This document shows, in pieces, positions 25,501-38,400 of a DNA stretch of 64,000 nucleotides; the first letter of the stretch is position 1; each line of letters begins with the position of its first letter. The notes under the pieces were generated by a model that worked only from the letters and a program-made list of their open reading frames with translations, ran no database searches and was not told the origin of the DNA. Source of the stretch: Lingula anatina (lineage: Eukaryota > Brachiopoda > Lingulata > Lingulida > Lingulidae); assembly GCF_001039355.2 (NCBI RefSeq), contig NW_019774291.1, positions 767,751-831,750 on the forward strand, in the 5' to 3' direction. Both the position numbers and the translations under genes were made by a program.

Positions 25501-26508
25501 AGAATTCTTTCATTTGGGCTCAGCGCTGTATATATAACTTTTTTACAGCTGACGCTTTCTTGGCATTATGTATTGGATACAGTCACTACAAAATGATGTG
25601 ATCAATTTTTTTTACCACATAGTTGCCTTTTCATAAATTGACAGGGGGCCAACTTACCCCAGGGTCTAACTAGCCCCGGTCTCCCCTATCATATGAAAAG
25701 ACAATAAAGAAACATTTTGGTGTACTTATAAAACTAGCATATAAAGACAAATATATATATATGATTATTTATGTTTTTCATAGGTAATTTACTAGAGCAT
25801 CTTCAAGTTATTGAAAATATCCACCAAAATAAGAAGAAAGAGTAAGTTATTTTTATATATATTAGCAAGAAAAACAAGTAAATCAATAGTTTGCTTTAAG
25901 AAACAAAAGTTTTTTTTACAAGTTAATATCATTGGCTTAAAATTGTATTCGCAATTTAATATTCTGCATAAATTTTCTTTTATTTATGCTTCATCTTAAT
26001 TGCATGTTTCAGAAAACTATCTGTAGTTACTGGGAGCAGAAAAATAAGTTTTGATGTATTTAAACCAGACTCCAACTTTAAAAAGTCCCAGCCAGGTCTT
26101 CCAGATCATAGGATATGCGTAATTAGGTAGGAAGAGTTTTATTATATTATTTATTTAACTTGTACATTTCAGTAAACGGGTAGATAGCAATTCTGATTTT
26201 TGTCTTCAGGTGCAGTGTACTCTTTGGGTTGATTTAAAGTCTAGACTAGAGAAGAGAGTATTTAAAATGTCCATATCCATACATTGCAGTTACATTACAG
26301 AAAACTTAGATTTAAAAGAACAACTATTTTGGCAAATGTCTAACATTTCAGCTCATCAGAAAAACCTCCAGACCTTGGTCAGTTGATTGGGTTACAGAAG
26401 CAATGCAGTGATGGTGTACCACTTCACTGGTCTGTGGTAGACCATGGAGATATAGCCTTCTATAAATATTGCTATACTTCCTTACCTGTTGATGTGACCA
26501 TGGGCTAA
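22558..26508 (+). CDS. TSEN54: tRNA-splicing endonuclease subunit TSEN54 (Sen54), 9 exons, about 501 aa, one apparent frameshift
   Basis: TSEN54 is a non-catalytic subunit of the nuclear enzyme that cuts introns from pre-tRNAs. Exons: 22558-22574, 22773-22935, 23180-23240, 23498-23581, 23738-23886, 24113-24816, 25784-25841, 26013-26126, 26352-26508. The Sen54 N-terminal domain is clear: LPQKGGHKDYAPDGS, then GEWKPEERVIEL, MGYAEGDHLCLYPEEALFL, LSLSIQQAYSMFL and LSRLGYIVMRHSG, ending in SVTAYERQIRLD. The middle is acidic and low in complexity (exon 6). The C-terminus has the family tail VPLHWSVVDHGDIAFY. Human TSEN54 is 526 aa. In exon 2 the run at 22881-22892 (A4 T6) carries one base too many: the conserved frame before it hits a stop after CRKT, while the frame after it gives VERREVLQEEKVGR and fits the next exon's phase. 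I read this as a homopolymer error or a null allele. Confidence 0.93.
23953..23993. repeat. (TG)n microsatellite in TSEN54 intron 5
   Basis: A TG-rich run with a few interruptions lies between TSEN54 exons 5 and 6. Confidence 0.9.
24929..25483. mobile_element. Inverted-repeat transposable element (MITE-like), 555 bp
   Basis: The ends are an 18-bp perfect inverted repeat, ATACCCCGTTCACACTAC at 24929-24946 and its complement at 25466-25483. Sub-terminal blocks repeat the motif GTGTGAACGCAA on both sides, and a palindrome, GATTTTGAAAATGCGC with its complement, sits near 25017-25045. There is no transposase frame. A TA target duplication is possible but cannot be separated from the repeat ends. 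It lies in TSEN54 intron 6 and is less AT-rich than its surroundings. Confidence 0.8.
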
Positions 26509-26582
26509 TATTTTGAGTGGCCACAATTTTCTGGACTGCAGAGGTGTGTCTTTGAGGAACATCTGTCCTTGTTCACTTTATG

Positions 26583-26957
26583 TTAAAAGGATAACAACAT
26601 TTTGGCCAAAAAATGAATTTTCCTGGGGTAAATGACAAATTTCCCATACAAGTTTACCAATGGTTAATGAATGCATCTCTACAGAGCTAGTTCCTGTTTT
26701 GTTTTTTTGTTTTTTTCTAAAAAGATTGTTTTGTTTTTTTGTAATAATCTCTTAAGAGATAATGATCTCTTAAGAGATAATTACAGAGTTTAGCTATTTA
26801 TGGAGGTCACATAGTCTGATGACAAGCACCAATTTCAGAATAATTGCTATAAATGCCGTTTTTGGGGTAAAATAGAATATATTATATTTCTATGAATTGT
26901 TTACAATTTATTTATTGTGAAATATAAATTTCATATGAAAAGGTGTAAGCCCTTTAA
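26583..26957. mobile_element. Non-autonomous inverted-repeat element, copy B (inverted relative to 5937-6282)
   Basis: The reverse complement of this block aligns along its length with 5937-6282: shared stretches include GAAAATTCATTTTTTGGCCA, TTAACCATTGGTAA, TAGCAATTATTCTGA, ATAGAAATATAATATATT and the palindrome TCTCTTAAGAGA, here present twice. TTAA borders both ends, but the terminal repeats are more diverged. It lies in the TSEN54 3' region. Confidence 0.8.
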
Positions 26958-27051
26958 TTATGAAAAAAGATGTTTGATAATGAATGCAGCAGTACTCTGA
27001 CATGTTATACCACTGCCTAAATATGTTTTACTATTTGATATCATTAATTTA

Positions 27052-27057
27052 AATAAA
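27052..27057 (+). terminator. Candidate poly(A) signal of TSEN54
   Basis: AATAAA lies 544 bp after the TSEN54 stop, just beyond the inverted-repeat element, so the element may be part of the 3' untranslated region. Confidence 0.4.
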
Positions 27058-27657
27058 ACTGATTTACTTACAGTTTTCTTGAATGTAGTCTTTTCCTTTG
27101 TTTTGTTCATCAATTTTTTAAAGAAAAAATAAAACCATTAGACTTAGTCATAGTTATTTTTGATATTCACCAAGACTGATATGTTGACGAAGAAAAAGTA
27201 AAACTGATAATTTTTTTAAGGAATGAAATCATGTCATCAATTTTGCACCTCAAATGATGGTTTACAGTTAATAAAGTACATTATGAACTTTTTAGCTGTT
27301 AAAACAGCATAATTTGATAATTATTAAGTTGATAGAATTTAAACAACTTAAAGCAAAATACAAATGATGCGGAAATAAATAAAAATCTAGAATTTTTTGA
27401 TGGTATGTGAGTGGAAAAGGTGTGCTGCCTTTGAGTGCGTCAGTTGTGGTAAATGTTTTTCTGTGAAGAACACAGTGCACCTAGCACAATTATATGCAAA
27501 GGGTCAGTGCCAAAGCGGTGATGTTTTGTACCAATCAAAACTATTCCAATTAAGTTTAGACAAAAATAAAAATACATCACTTACATTTATAATAAAAATA
27601 AAATCATTAATTTCAGTATAAATTGATTTTCAAAAAAATTAATGTGATTTTATCAAC

Positions 27658-27735
27658 ATGGCATTATTCAGTGCGAGGCTGCTTCTGTTACATGTGCAGT
27701 CTGGGGGTTTGGGTCACGTTGTAAAATATAAGTAG
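27658..27735 (+). other. Possible upstream ORF before MRPL12
   Basis: A 25-codon frame opens at ATG 27658 and ends at TAG 27733-27735, five bases before the MRPL12 start codon, in another frame. Whether it lies in the transcript is unknown. Confidence 0.25.
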
Positions 27736-27739
27736 TAAA

Positions 27740-30700
27740 ATGCATCTGTCATCGCGAGTAATATTGAAAACATGGTGCATAAGAGCATCTCAAAAAAGGT
27801 AAGTTGTCATATAAACCTAATTGGAGTCTAAGATTGTGATCTTCATTTTAAATTCTTTGCCATCTTTGCGTGCACATTTTGGACTGTACACATTTCAGTG
27901 TATTTGCAAGTAGTAATATTGTAAACCGCAATCAAGTATCAGTGATTAGTACTTACCTACAAATCAGCGACACATGTGCAATATGCCCTTTAAATTATTC
28001 ATGTAATTACTCGATTTTTGATGTGTCAAAACTAAGTTGTAAGGTGGTGTAAATCAGTGCCTCTGCCGTTCAATGAGTTAAGGACATTATCACCCTTCTC
28101 CCAAAATCCTTATTTACTGCCTTACATACATTCTTTCAGGTAATAGATAAATCTTCAGTGTTCAGTGACTAAATTAATTACGATTTATACATATGTCATC
28201 TTACGGGTGTTGTCATAATTGCGATTTTGGTGTAAGAACTGAAAAATCCTTTTCTCAAATTTCTCTTTTACCTGAGCACCCACGATTTCTATTTCCACCC
28301 AAATTTAATGACGCTATTTAGTACTCTAAAACCCTGCCAGCAATTTTTTGAGTCTTCATTAAGATTTTATCATTGATAAAGCAAAATAATACCCTTGTTT
28401 AATGATAATCTGTAATTAACTCATGTTCATAACTCCATAACAAAAACATTTAAATCAAATTGCAGCATGGGATTGTAGCCCATTTAGTCTGAGTCATGTT
28501 CCACTCTGCCAATTTTCTTGATAAAATTTTGTTCAGGGGTGAAGTTATGCCCCATGCCAATTGCTATCTCACCTCGAAATAAAAAGGTGTTAAATTGATG
28601 GTTAAAGTTTTGAGTTGCCTATGCTTATACTGGTACATTGCAACAAGAAATATAACACCGATGTTTTGTATTTTCAAGGGTTTTTTTTTTCATTGTTTCA
28701 AATCAGCACAAAGATAGATGCATTATTGAATAATTAGATGCTGAAAAAATTTCATTTTCGATATCTGGATGATAATAAAGGGTAACATTATCCTTAACAG
28801 GGGTTTATACTGTACAGCCTTTAAAAGCGATTGAATTTTAGCCCTGTGCCTTGAATTCAGTTTGTGGTCTGATAATTGCAGTTTGCCTTGAAAAGGGCTT
28901 AACTGGATTTGTCAGAAATTATTTTAAATCTTGTTATTTAGACCTGAATATAGACAATAATTTGCAGGAAGGGAGAATACCCTTTTTGGACACAATTTGA
29001 TTTAATCATTTTCACGTTTCAACATTAATGTGTTTATTACAAAGTTTGAATGAAATTTTACTTGCCTTTTATGTTTGATATGTATACTAAATGACAGCAC
29101 TAGTACAATCCTTCATTTGCATCAAAAACTCCTTAAAAAGTATTTGAATAAGAGTCTCAAAAGTCCTTGAGTTTGTTCTTAGCATTCCTGTATGAACCCA
29201 GGTTACCCTGTGTAATTGAATAACCTTGTGTGATACTTACCAACATCCATAACTTGACCTGTAGCTGATAATATATAAGTATACACCCTAAAGACAAATT
29301 TAGGTTGTGGCCTAGCTAGCACTTGGCTCTTCTCATTTCTCATTTCTGAATGGCCTCTTAAACTTAATGCTCTTTACCCTGTATGCCAAGAAACACGGGA
29401 GTTTGTATCAAGTTATTTTTATGGCTCACCATTTTTCTCCTTTTTATTTAGGTTGAATGTGCACCAAGTATGTTTGTATATACCTCAGAAGACAGCCAGT
29501 CCTTCTCCTGTATTGTATATAGGCCATAGGCAACACAGTATGTCAACAGTACGGTCACAATTACACCAGGAAGGTGTACTACCCCCAGCAGCAGTAGAAG
29601 GGGAAGAAAAGCCCATTTCGGATAAGATACAAAGAATTGTGGATGAAATTAGTGGACTCACACTAAAGGAAGTAGCAGATTTGAATTCATTATTAAAAGT
29701 AAGCAGTACATGTTGTATGTGTGTGAATAACCTGGACAAAAAATGTGTTAATGTATTTTAGATTTACTTTTAATATATCTTGTTACAAGCGTGAAACCAT
29801 GTTTAAAAATTGTATGGCTAGGAAAAGGTTTCTAGTATGTGTTCATTTACATTTAATTAGTTATCTTTGTTTACTTGTTAGACAAGTTGTTACACATGGG
29901 TCATAACATACACACACTTAAAAATATCATCCAGTGTAAAATCTATTTGTTTTGGTGAATATTATTAATATTTTGAAGATGAAATAAGTTCAACACAACT
30001 TATAATTCTCGAAGAGTAAATGATTTATTTGCAGTCATTTTTGTATGGAAAATGAACGTAGTCAAGTAGTCCAATTTTCTTTATCTTTTCAGAAAACTCT
30101 AAATATAAGTGATGCCCCAGCTATGATGCCAATGGGCATGATGGGAAGTATGCCAGCCCAACCAGAAGAACCACAGGTAATGGCCATCATAAATATTCAA
30201 ATGGACTGATGATAATGATGAATGTATCACTGTAAATAATCTGATGTTATTAAAGTGTTTTTATGTATTTGGTGTTGTTAGATCAGACAAAAATGTAACT
30301 TTGTGTACACATTACAATCTTCATTTTAGGAAGAGGAAGTAGCAACTCCTGTAGTTGTTACTGCTGTTCAAACTTCTTTTCAAGTAAAATTAACCGAATA
30401 TGATGAAAGCAAGAAAGTTGCACTTATTAAAGAAATCAGAAGCACAGTGGAAGGAATGAACTTAGTACAGGTAAGTTTAGTTTACACACACACACTGCAC
30501 AAGTCCATTTAGTGAAATACTTATTGTTAAGTTCAATTTGCAATTTGTGATAGGTTATATTACTTCTTTTATCCTAATGCCACTTATCTTCAAAATCCAT
30601 GTCTTAAGGTTTAATGCTCTTTTTTGTATTACAGGCTAAGAAATTTGTTGAAAGTTTACCCCAAGTTGTTATACAAGACGTTGGCCAGGAAGAAGCAGAG

Positions 30701-30751
30701 ACAGTGAAGAAAAAACTTGAGGCAGCAGGAGGTGTGGCACAGGTGGAATAA
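27740..30751 (+). CDS. MRPL12: Mitochondrial ribosomal protein bL12m (MRPL12), 5 exons, 215 aa
   Basis: This is the mitochondrial counterpart of bacterial L7/L12, the stalk protein that recruits translation factors. Exons: 27740-27798, 29452-29698, 30093-30176, 30330-30470, 30635-30751; 648 nt in one frame. The N-terminus (MHLSSRVILKTWCIRASQK) has basic and hydroxylated residues and no acidic ones, as in a mitochondrial targeting peptide. The dimerisation region includes ISGLTLKEVADLNSLLK. After a Met- and Pro-rich hinge comes the C-terminal L7/L12 domain with FQVKLTEYDESKKVALIKEI, LVQAKKFVESLP and EEAETVKKKLEAAGG. Human MRPL12 is 198 aa. The start at 27740 is the only ATG in frame with the splice-compatible reading; an upstream ATG at 27658 is out of frame. 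Intron 1 (1,653 bp) shows no features I can name. Confidence 0.95.
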
Positions 30752-30799
30752 AATCAAAGGATTTGAAATACAATGGAAAAAAATATGAGTTCTCACTGG

Positions 30800-30805
30800 A
30801 ATAAA
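30800..30805 (+). terminator. Candidate poly(A) signal of MRPL12
   Basis: AATAAA lies about 50 bp after the stop codon. A second one near 31597 could serve a longer transcript. Confidence 0.4.
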
Positions 30806-30866
30806 TTTTTGTGGAATGATCAGAGACACAGGGATTTTTCTAAAGCTTGATGTGCATTTTGGTCTT

Positions 30867-30968
30867 GAATAATACACACTCTTGTAAACCTTTGAGAGAA
30901 CAAACAAGCATCCATGAGAATAATACACACTCTTGTAAACCTTTGAGAGAACAAACAAGCATCCATGA
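30867..30968. repeat. Tandem duplication, 2 x 51 bp
   Basis: The unit beginning GAATAATACACACTC occurs at 30867-30917 and again at 30918-30968 without visible differences, so the duplication is recent or an assembly slip. It lies just downstream of MRPL12. Confidence 0.9.
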
Positions 30969-31196
30969 AAGGACAATAGGATGATCCTTGATGTGTTCAC
31001 AAACTGATAGTGGGTTTTTGTGTATCATAAGGGATGGTATGCTCAGAGCAAAAATGCATGGCATTCCTGATGATTTATTCCACTTTTTAGAAGGCCAAGA
31101 AATAGACCGTAAAGTGTAGACCTTATTGTAACTATTCTCAAGTCAACTCTGCATGCAAAAATATGAAGAGTAGAAGAGAACAGGCATTATAAATTG

Positions 31197-31390
31197 AGTC
31201 CATTTCAAGTCTTTTGTTATGGAAATTTATTTACTGAAGAAAAATTGTATAGTTATGTTGCGTATACTTTGAATTATTAAAACTCTATCATTAAGTCCAT
31301 CTCAAGTCCTTTGTTATGAAAATGTATTTACTGAAGAAAAAATGTATAGATATCTGTGGCATATACTTTGAATTATTAAAAATTCATTTA
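31197..31390. repeat. Tandem duplication, 2 x 97 bp, diverged
   Basis: Units at 31197-31293 and 31294-31390 share AGTCCAT, TTTACTGAAGAAAAA and ATACTTTGAATTATTAAAA with about a dozen differences, so this duplication is older than its 51-bp neighbour. Confidence 0.85.
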
Positions 31391-31642
31391 TTAACTACGA
31401 GTATCAGAATATGTAATTTCTTTTGCATGAGTGATAATAGCAAATATAGATAATTTCATTTAACTGCCATTTTCAGTGCACTCTAATGCCAGATTGGGAG
31501 CAAAATCTGCTGTGAAAACATGGGGATGGTGGGGGAAAAGAGTAAATTCACCTAGTTACCAAATAGAGTCTGATTTTTTCCCCCATGCTAGTAGTAATAA
31601 ACTGCAAATAATAAACAAAAGCTGGAGGATGCGATATAACAT

Positions 31643-31648
31643 TTTATT
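31643..31648 (-). terminator. Candidate poly(A) signal of CLCN7
   Basis: The plus strand reads TTTATT, which is AATAAA on the minus strand, about 790 bp past the CLCN7 stop codon. Nearer variants cannot be ruled out. Confidence 0.35.
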
Positions 31649-32433
31649 CCAAAAATAAGTATCTGATTACTAGAACTGAACATGTGTTAAATTCAAGTAA
31701 TTGACAAAAAAGAATGCTATGAAATGCTGAGGATTGCACAGTAATGGACTAATTGTTTGTAAATATAAGATTCTTATTCTGAATTTATGGCACTCAACTT
31801 AGAAATGAAATGAAAAATTTCTGTATAGTTGTGAAATGCATTTCTCTTGTACGGAGTATTAATACATTGTAATTGTTTAGACTACATTGATAATTATATA
31901 TTTTACCCTCCTTATCAGAGGGACAAGAACAGATAATGCACATAGAAGGAAAAAGATCCCTTTTAGGCAAAATACAGCAACTATCAAGTTCATTCCACTT
32001 AAAAAGGAGGAAAACCCATTACTCGATATAAATATATAGTAGGTTTCCCATCTTCAAAAGTTGTACTTTTATATTGAACACATATGCTATGGCCATGGTC
32101 ATTCATGTATGGTTTACAAAATAATGTGAAAAAAAAAGCATTTTCAATTCCCTTAATTTACATATGTGATATGATGGTTTTAATATTCCACATTAAGTTT
32201 TGTTCCCTTAATAGGCACGACAAAAGCAACTGCTGCAGTATGTTCAGGGAAGAGAAATGCTCCAATATGGAGTGTATGATAGCTGCTTAGTCTCAGCAAA
32301 CTCTAGCTGTCAACACCATACATTCAGTGTCACCACTTCAAATCTGTCAGGTAATTCACACAGCAGCTTTCTAGAACAGTACACAGTTTCAGGAACACAG
32401 ATAGTCACAACTTGAACACGGAGTATTCTGAAT

Positions 32434-35400
32434 TCAGCTGTGTGTAATGTCCATCTCCTCCAGCTTCAGTTCTCCTCCAACATGCTCTAACCTGTACCGG
32501 GCCAAGTCTTTTCGGGTTACCATGCCAACAACCTAAATAAATAATAAATAAAATGCCTTTGAAACATGAAAAAGTACATAATATTGAAACTTTGAAAAAG
32601 GCCTACAAATAAAACAGGGCAAAATCCAAAATAGTCATCAACAGCCACATTTTGTATTTGGTTTTGGGAACAAGTTGAAATGTTTAGCATCTAAAGATTT
32701 TGACTTAACATTATGGCTTTTAATCCTTAAAATCTGCCACAGAAACCAAGTCGACTGATTACATATATCAAACTTTGAAAAACAAATTTTGCATAGTGAT
32801 CAAAGAAAGGTGAATCAAAATTCCAACAGACATGCAACTCCATCCGTTTACCTTTTTGCTACATGCACATGCACACACACATATATATGCGAGCTGCATA
32901 TTTACCTGGTGTGTATCATTGATAACTACTATGTGCCTCAATCCTAGACCTCGGAACAACTTGAAGATCCTTGGCAGGGATGCTCGCTGATGATCCAAGA
33001 TTTACAATATATAAGAAAAACATTTTGATTAAAAAAATTTAATTCATCATTGCTGTCTAATGTTAGAGCACACAATGTTATTAGTTAACACAAAGCAAGA
33101 TGTCCAGACATTAGTCACAAAAAATCAATAAATCTTTTACAACATACTCAATTGAATATAACTGATCATCTTCAAATGGCATTTCTATTGTTACGTGTTT
33201 CATGTAAAAGTAATTTAATGAAAATTCACACACTTTACCATAAATCTGCCAGTGCTTCAAAATCAAACTTTAGGTGCTAATATTCTATATTATGTTTCAA
33301 CAGTTACATGAACAAGTATCTTAATACCGGAAAATAGCCATTTTTGGCCAGTGCTGTGTTAGATTAGATAGAGCGCCACTCACGTCAGACACAGTGTATG
33401 GTGATGGATTCATAAATGGTCTGAGATCCATGGTGCACTCTCTTTCGTGAACAGAAATATTGATTTGCTAGATGATAGACAAACAATTGTTAATGACTAT
33501 ATATGTGTACACTGAACCTACATCTAAAATGTTCAAACCCGACGCAACTAATAATTGTATTAGCAACTTCAAGCCAAACTGCACTTTGTAGTTAATCAAC
33601 TCCATCAAAGATGGCTATTCAAATTCTGTATCGTCTTCTACTGCCAGCCTTCTACAAATTGAATTTTTCCATTTTTTATCAAACATTTGAAATTAATATC
33701 CACAATTATTTGTTATCATTTTTACTTTTTATCTTCTAGGTAAGTTTCATATCAAGAGTATACCTTGATATCTGGAAATCTAGGGTACTGGTTCCTGAAG
33801 TCTTTTGAACTAAGTTTGGTAGTGTTGCAAGGATTTCCATGTGGATCTTTAAAGACCTAATATGAAAGATCAAAATACATGCAAAATTAGCCCCATTTGG
33901 TAATGGCTAACCCACACACACAAGCACAAAAAATCTTTTCATATTATCGTCATATTTTATGAACCTTTTTCAAAAATTAAAATTATAGGCTTTTTTATTT
34001 CAATGCATCTGTTTGGAAAGTGCAAAACAATGTCCCCATACCTTGTTTTCTAGGAGAACAAGCAACTGGTCCCTCAGAATTAATCCCTTGAAGACACCAA
34101 AGGTTGTATTATCATCCTGAAATAGAAGATAGTAAAGTATTTCTACCTAATAGAGCTATAATACCCACATTTGGACAACAAATCTGAGAAAATCAACATG
34201 CTTAACTGAGAAATAATTAAATAACATATTTATGGTTTATTAAAGATAAGCTGTAAAATAACGTTGAAGCCGATACTAATGGGATTCAATCAAAATGCAT
34301 CTAGAATCCTTTAATTTCTTACAGCATCAGGGTCATACTCATCCACCACTGGGAAACCATGGTGGGTCTCCTTCTCCAGCTTCTCTCTGATACGCCCAAC
34401 TTTCTCCACTGTTCTAAACGTGGTCACAGGATGACTCATTACTTCACTGAAAATAAATATTTTTACATACAAATAATTCCAATCTACATAGAAAAATAGG
34501 TAGGATTCTAATGCTAATCAGCCACTCATCCTATCTGAAAATATGAGCAGATTTGAATTTTAAAATATTATTTATGAAACTTCATTTATTGGCATTTCAC
34601 TGGCAAAAGATCAAAAACATGCAAAAAAAAAAAAGTGACACCAATTTTAAAATTATGTACATTAACTTTATAATCCATACATAATGCAATAAATAAGTGT
34701 TATGTGCAATATAATGCAAAGCAGTGGATTTAATTCATAAAACCACACACTACATGTGAATCCCTGGTAAGTAAAACAGACATGAAAATAAATGTACACA
34801 ATGTACACTCACCAGGCCAGAACATTTGATGATAAAGGTGGGGGCTCCCACTGTATCATTGGGACTGCCATCAACTGGATGTGGATGTCATAAATACCCT
34901 GGAAATACCATGGTACATTTGGTGGAATAAATGGCATAAAAAAATGACAGTAATGAAAGCCTGTGAAAGTTTGTAAGGACAACACTATAATATTGGGCCT
35001 AATTTTCCCTTAAAGTAAAATAAATTCAATCAAACTCAAAATAACTTGTAGAGAATATAGCTTTTCATGTTACAGACAAATGCACCACAAGCATTTAAAC
35101 ATTTGCTGCATAGCCATCATGTTGCTTACCTCATTGAAATAGTCTCCTACCCATTTTGCCATCATTAACACCAACATGATGGGAAGACCCAAGGACAAGT
35201 TGCCAGTGGCCTCTGTGATGATCACAGTCAAACTGATTGTCATGCGTACCACACCCCCTGTAATTACAACACTTGATCATTAGAACAGGACGAAAGTGTT
35301 TTCTTTCCAGCGTTTCTTCTGTACAACAGTAAAATTACATTGAGCAGATGAATACATTATTGACTTTGTGATTCCAACAACAACACATATCTCAGTTAAA

Positions 35401-38400
35401 GCACAGTACTTCTCAATGCTCAAATATTTCCATAATGAAATACTTCATTTGCTAAAAGTAGAAATAATAATAATAATAATAATAAATAAATAAACAAATG
35501 AAAAAATAATCTAATATAATGTTTAAAAAAACATGTCTGATATTGAATATCCCCTACCTAACTGGGCTGCTGCTCCGAGTAAGGCATACTTCCCAGGGTC
35601 CACCCATCCCTGGAAACACAGCAGTTTTAATTCATAATCAAGGGCTATATATTATTAAATCGTTCCAGGTAAGCATTCATTTAAAAAAAACATGTCAAAC
35701 AGATTATGTATATCTAGATATCTAACATTATATGAAATACATAAGTTTTTCTTAAAGTTTAATTACTGTATCATTTTGCAAAAGTCAAGGTGGTGATTGT
35801 CATATTGCTAGATATATATATATATATACTAACATTAAAATATTCAAGAAGTAGAAATGCAAGTTCTAACATTTCTCCATTTTATTTAAAACAAAAACAA
35901 AAACTACACATTATGACAGGGGAGCTTATTTTTGGAACCATACTGACCAAGCATTACTTCTTTGTTATACTTAAATGTTTTCACATCTTTTTTTATATTT
36001 AAATATATTTCACAATCTAGTCAAAAGCTGTCACCTGATTTGGAAATATCTGTGCCAGGAAAATGCCTACAAGTCTCCCCCATGCAGCTCCCGTGAGGAG
36101 AGCAGGGATAAAAAGACCACTGGACACAGCCAGGCCATAGGTCCATATAGACAGGCAGAAGTACACTAAAAAGAACACACTCAGTGTCAGGGGCTGGTAG
36201 CTGTCTGAAAAAGACATATTTCATTATTAATGAAAATATGCAATAACATTTATTCATTTAACCAATAATACTTTAACAGATTCACTAGAAAAGCCAATAC
36301 AAGTTACCATGTGACAAATCATTTGAGATCTATTTTACGAGAAAACAAAGACATTAATTCTGTTTCTAATATAATACTCGACAAAGAAAATTCACCAAAA
36401 TTCACCAAGTCCAATAGTTTACAGACACCAACTACCATAGATAATAATACATATCAACACAGAAGAAAAATGATCATGATTTCCCCAATATTTTGTATTA
36501 AAACTCGGTATCATTCTGAAATACTTCAAATTGTACAATGGTGCAACTTACTGTTGGGATCATGGAACAAACTCTTGACACTTGCTTCTGGTGTTTGGAA
36601 AAATAATGCTGCCAGACCATTGAATTCTCCATCAGAACAAAAGAACTGAAGAAAAACACAGTCATTTAATGTTTATTGTACAATGAACTTTCTGGCTTTG
36701 CTGTAAACTGAAGAAAGGTCGAAATGCATGAGAGAAGGGTAAAAGAAACATTGGATGAAAATCCAACAGTGGATACCAAATGGGACAAATCTAGAAACTG
36801 GAGACCTATTACAATTGAGTCAATGATGTCAAGACTACACTCAAGAATACTACGTGAAAGAATTGGAAGGTGCATCTCTTTATGCCGGAGGCAGCAAAAC
36901 TATCTTCTGCCCTAATGCAACAGTTCTTAAAACATAACATGATCCAGTTCAAACAGACTATCATCAATCTAACACACCCCTACCTGTACAGGATGCTCTG
37001 TGGGGTCATTCCCCAGTGGAGAACAGTCAGTGATGAAATACATTAGCACAAAGGCAATCATTGCAGTGATTCCAGCCACTATCATGGCTTCAACCACTTT
37101 GGTGGATTTTCTATACACATGCCTGGATAAAATGGTTAAAAGATTTATCAACAAAGCTTACTGAAACAGATATTTATGAACAGGAATGTTTTTGTTTTGT
37201 TTATAATTGGTTTCCACTATTTTTCAGCCTCAACATGAAGACCTCAATACATATTTTTCAATGTCATTTTTAATACACAGTTTTTGCAATATCACATCTC
37301 AAATATCTATACTCATATATCTACTTGCCAAGATCTCCAAATAAAATGGAGAAATAAATGAAGACAAGCTCCATCATCTTCAACAGAGTCTGACATATTC
37401 TCACCTCATTCTAAACACAGATAGCTTGTGGTTGATCATGTTGAACAGAGCACCAAACAGACCACCTTGAAAATAAGGAGAAAAAAAAAACACATGACAA
37501 TAAATTAAACTATGTCCATATAAAAAGTTACATGGATATACACCAAATCATACTCACATAGTATTATAGCAAAGCAATGGCAACATTTCGCTGCATGAAG
37601 ATCATCTTGTAAAAAATTAATTTATAATCAAACAGGTTCCATTTTGATCAACTTCACCCACCTATGGCCCCTATCATCAGAAATATAGGTATCTCTACTC
37701 CATTGTAAGTGACTGAGTTAAACTCCCCAAAATTGATGAGTCCAGGGTTGGACAGGTCCCAGGGATGACCCTTGACATAGCTGAGCACTACATTAAGGGT
37801 GAAGGTGGAGATGAAGGAGGCAAAGAACTGGAATGGGGAAAAGAATATGTAGATTCTGATGTAGATCTAACCTTTTACAGAGGTAATCAATACACAGGTA
37901 TCAAACATATTTAGAAAGCATTCTTGTAATAAATTCAATGCACTGACATATATACTGTATCTCCCTAGAACTGCTTATTAATGCTGTTGAAGAATTTAAA
38001 ACATTCACCAAACAAAATGCAAAGGCGTACATGAGAAGAAAGACTGAACCATGACAATTCAGTTAACTTACAATTCTCCACGTTAAGGACTGGTTCCAGT
38101 AGCTGGCGCCCTCCTCCAAGCTGAAAAGCACCCCACCCACAGGGGCACCAAAGGCTGCAGAAACACCAGCAGCAGCACCACCAGAAACAAAATCTCGCTT
38201 TTCATGATCAGTGCGAAAGTATTCAAACACCTGCAGTTAAAATGTAACACTAAGTATGACAAGAGAAAATCAACTTGAGAAGCATAACATACAAGAGGTA
38301 TAATATTCTTACATAATATATACTAATGCGGCATTCTCTAAAATCATCTAAATATAAACCACAGTTACTGTCATTTTTCCAACTATAAAAACCTTCAAAA

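Larger units (their letters stand above)
26509..27739. other. Spacer between TSEN54 and MRPL12
   Basis: This stretch holds the TSEN54 3' untranslated region, the inverted-repeat element 26583-26957, an AATAAA at 27052-27057 and the MRPL12 upstream region. A short open frame starting at 27658 (25 codons) ends before the MRPL12 start and is out of frame with it. No other gene is visible. Confidence 0.6.
30752..32433. other. Convergent 3' spacer between MRPL12 and CLCN7
   Basis: It holds the 3' untranslated regions of both genes, the two tandem duplications, AATAAA for MRPL12 at 30800 and the reverse-strand signal for CLCN7 at 31643-31648. No further gene is visible. Confidence 0.6.

Noticed and set aside
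36311-36649. 112-codon plus-strand open frame starting [12 protein letters not shown]
   Set aside because: It overlaps CLCN7 exon 12 on the other strand, has no family signature and is AT-rich chance coding.
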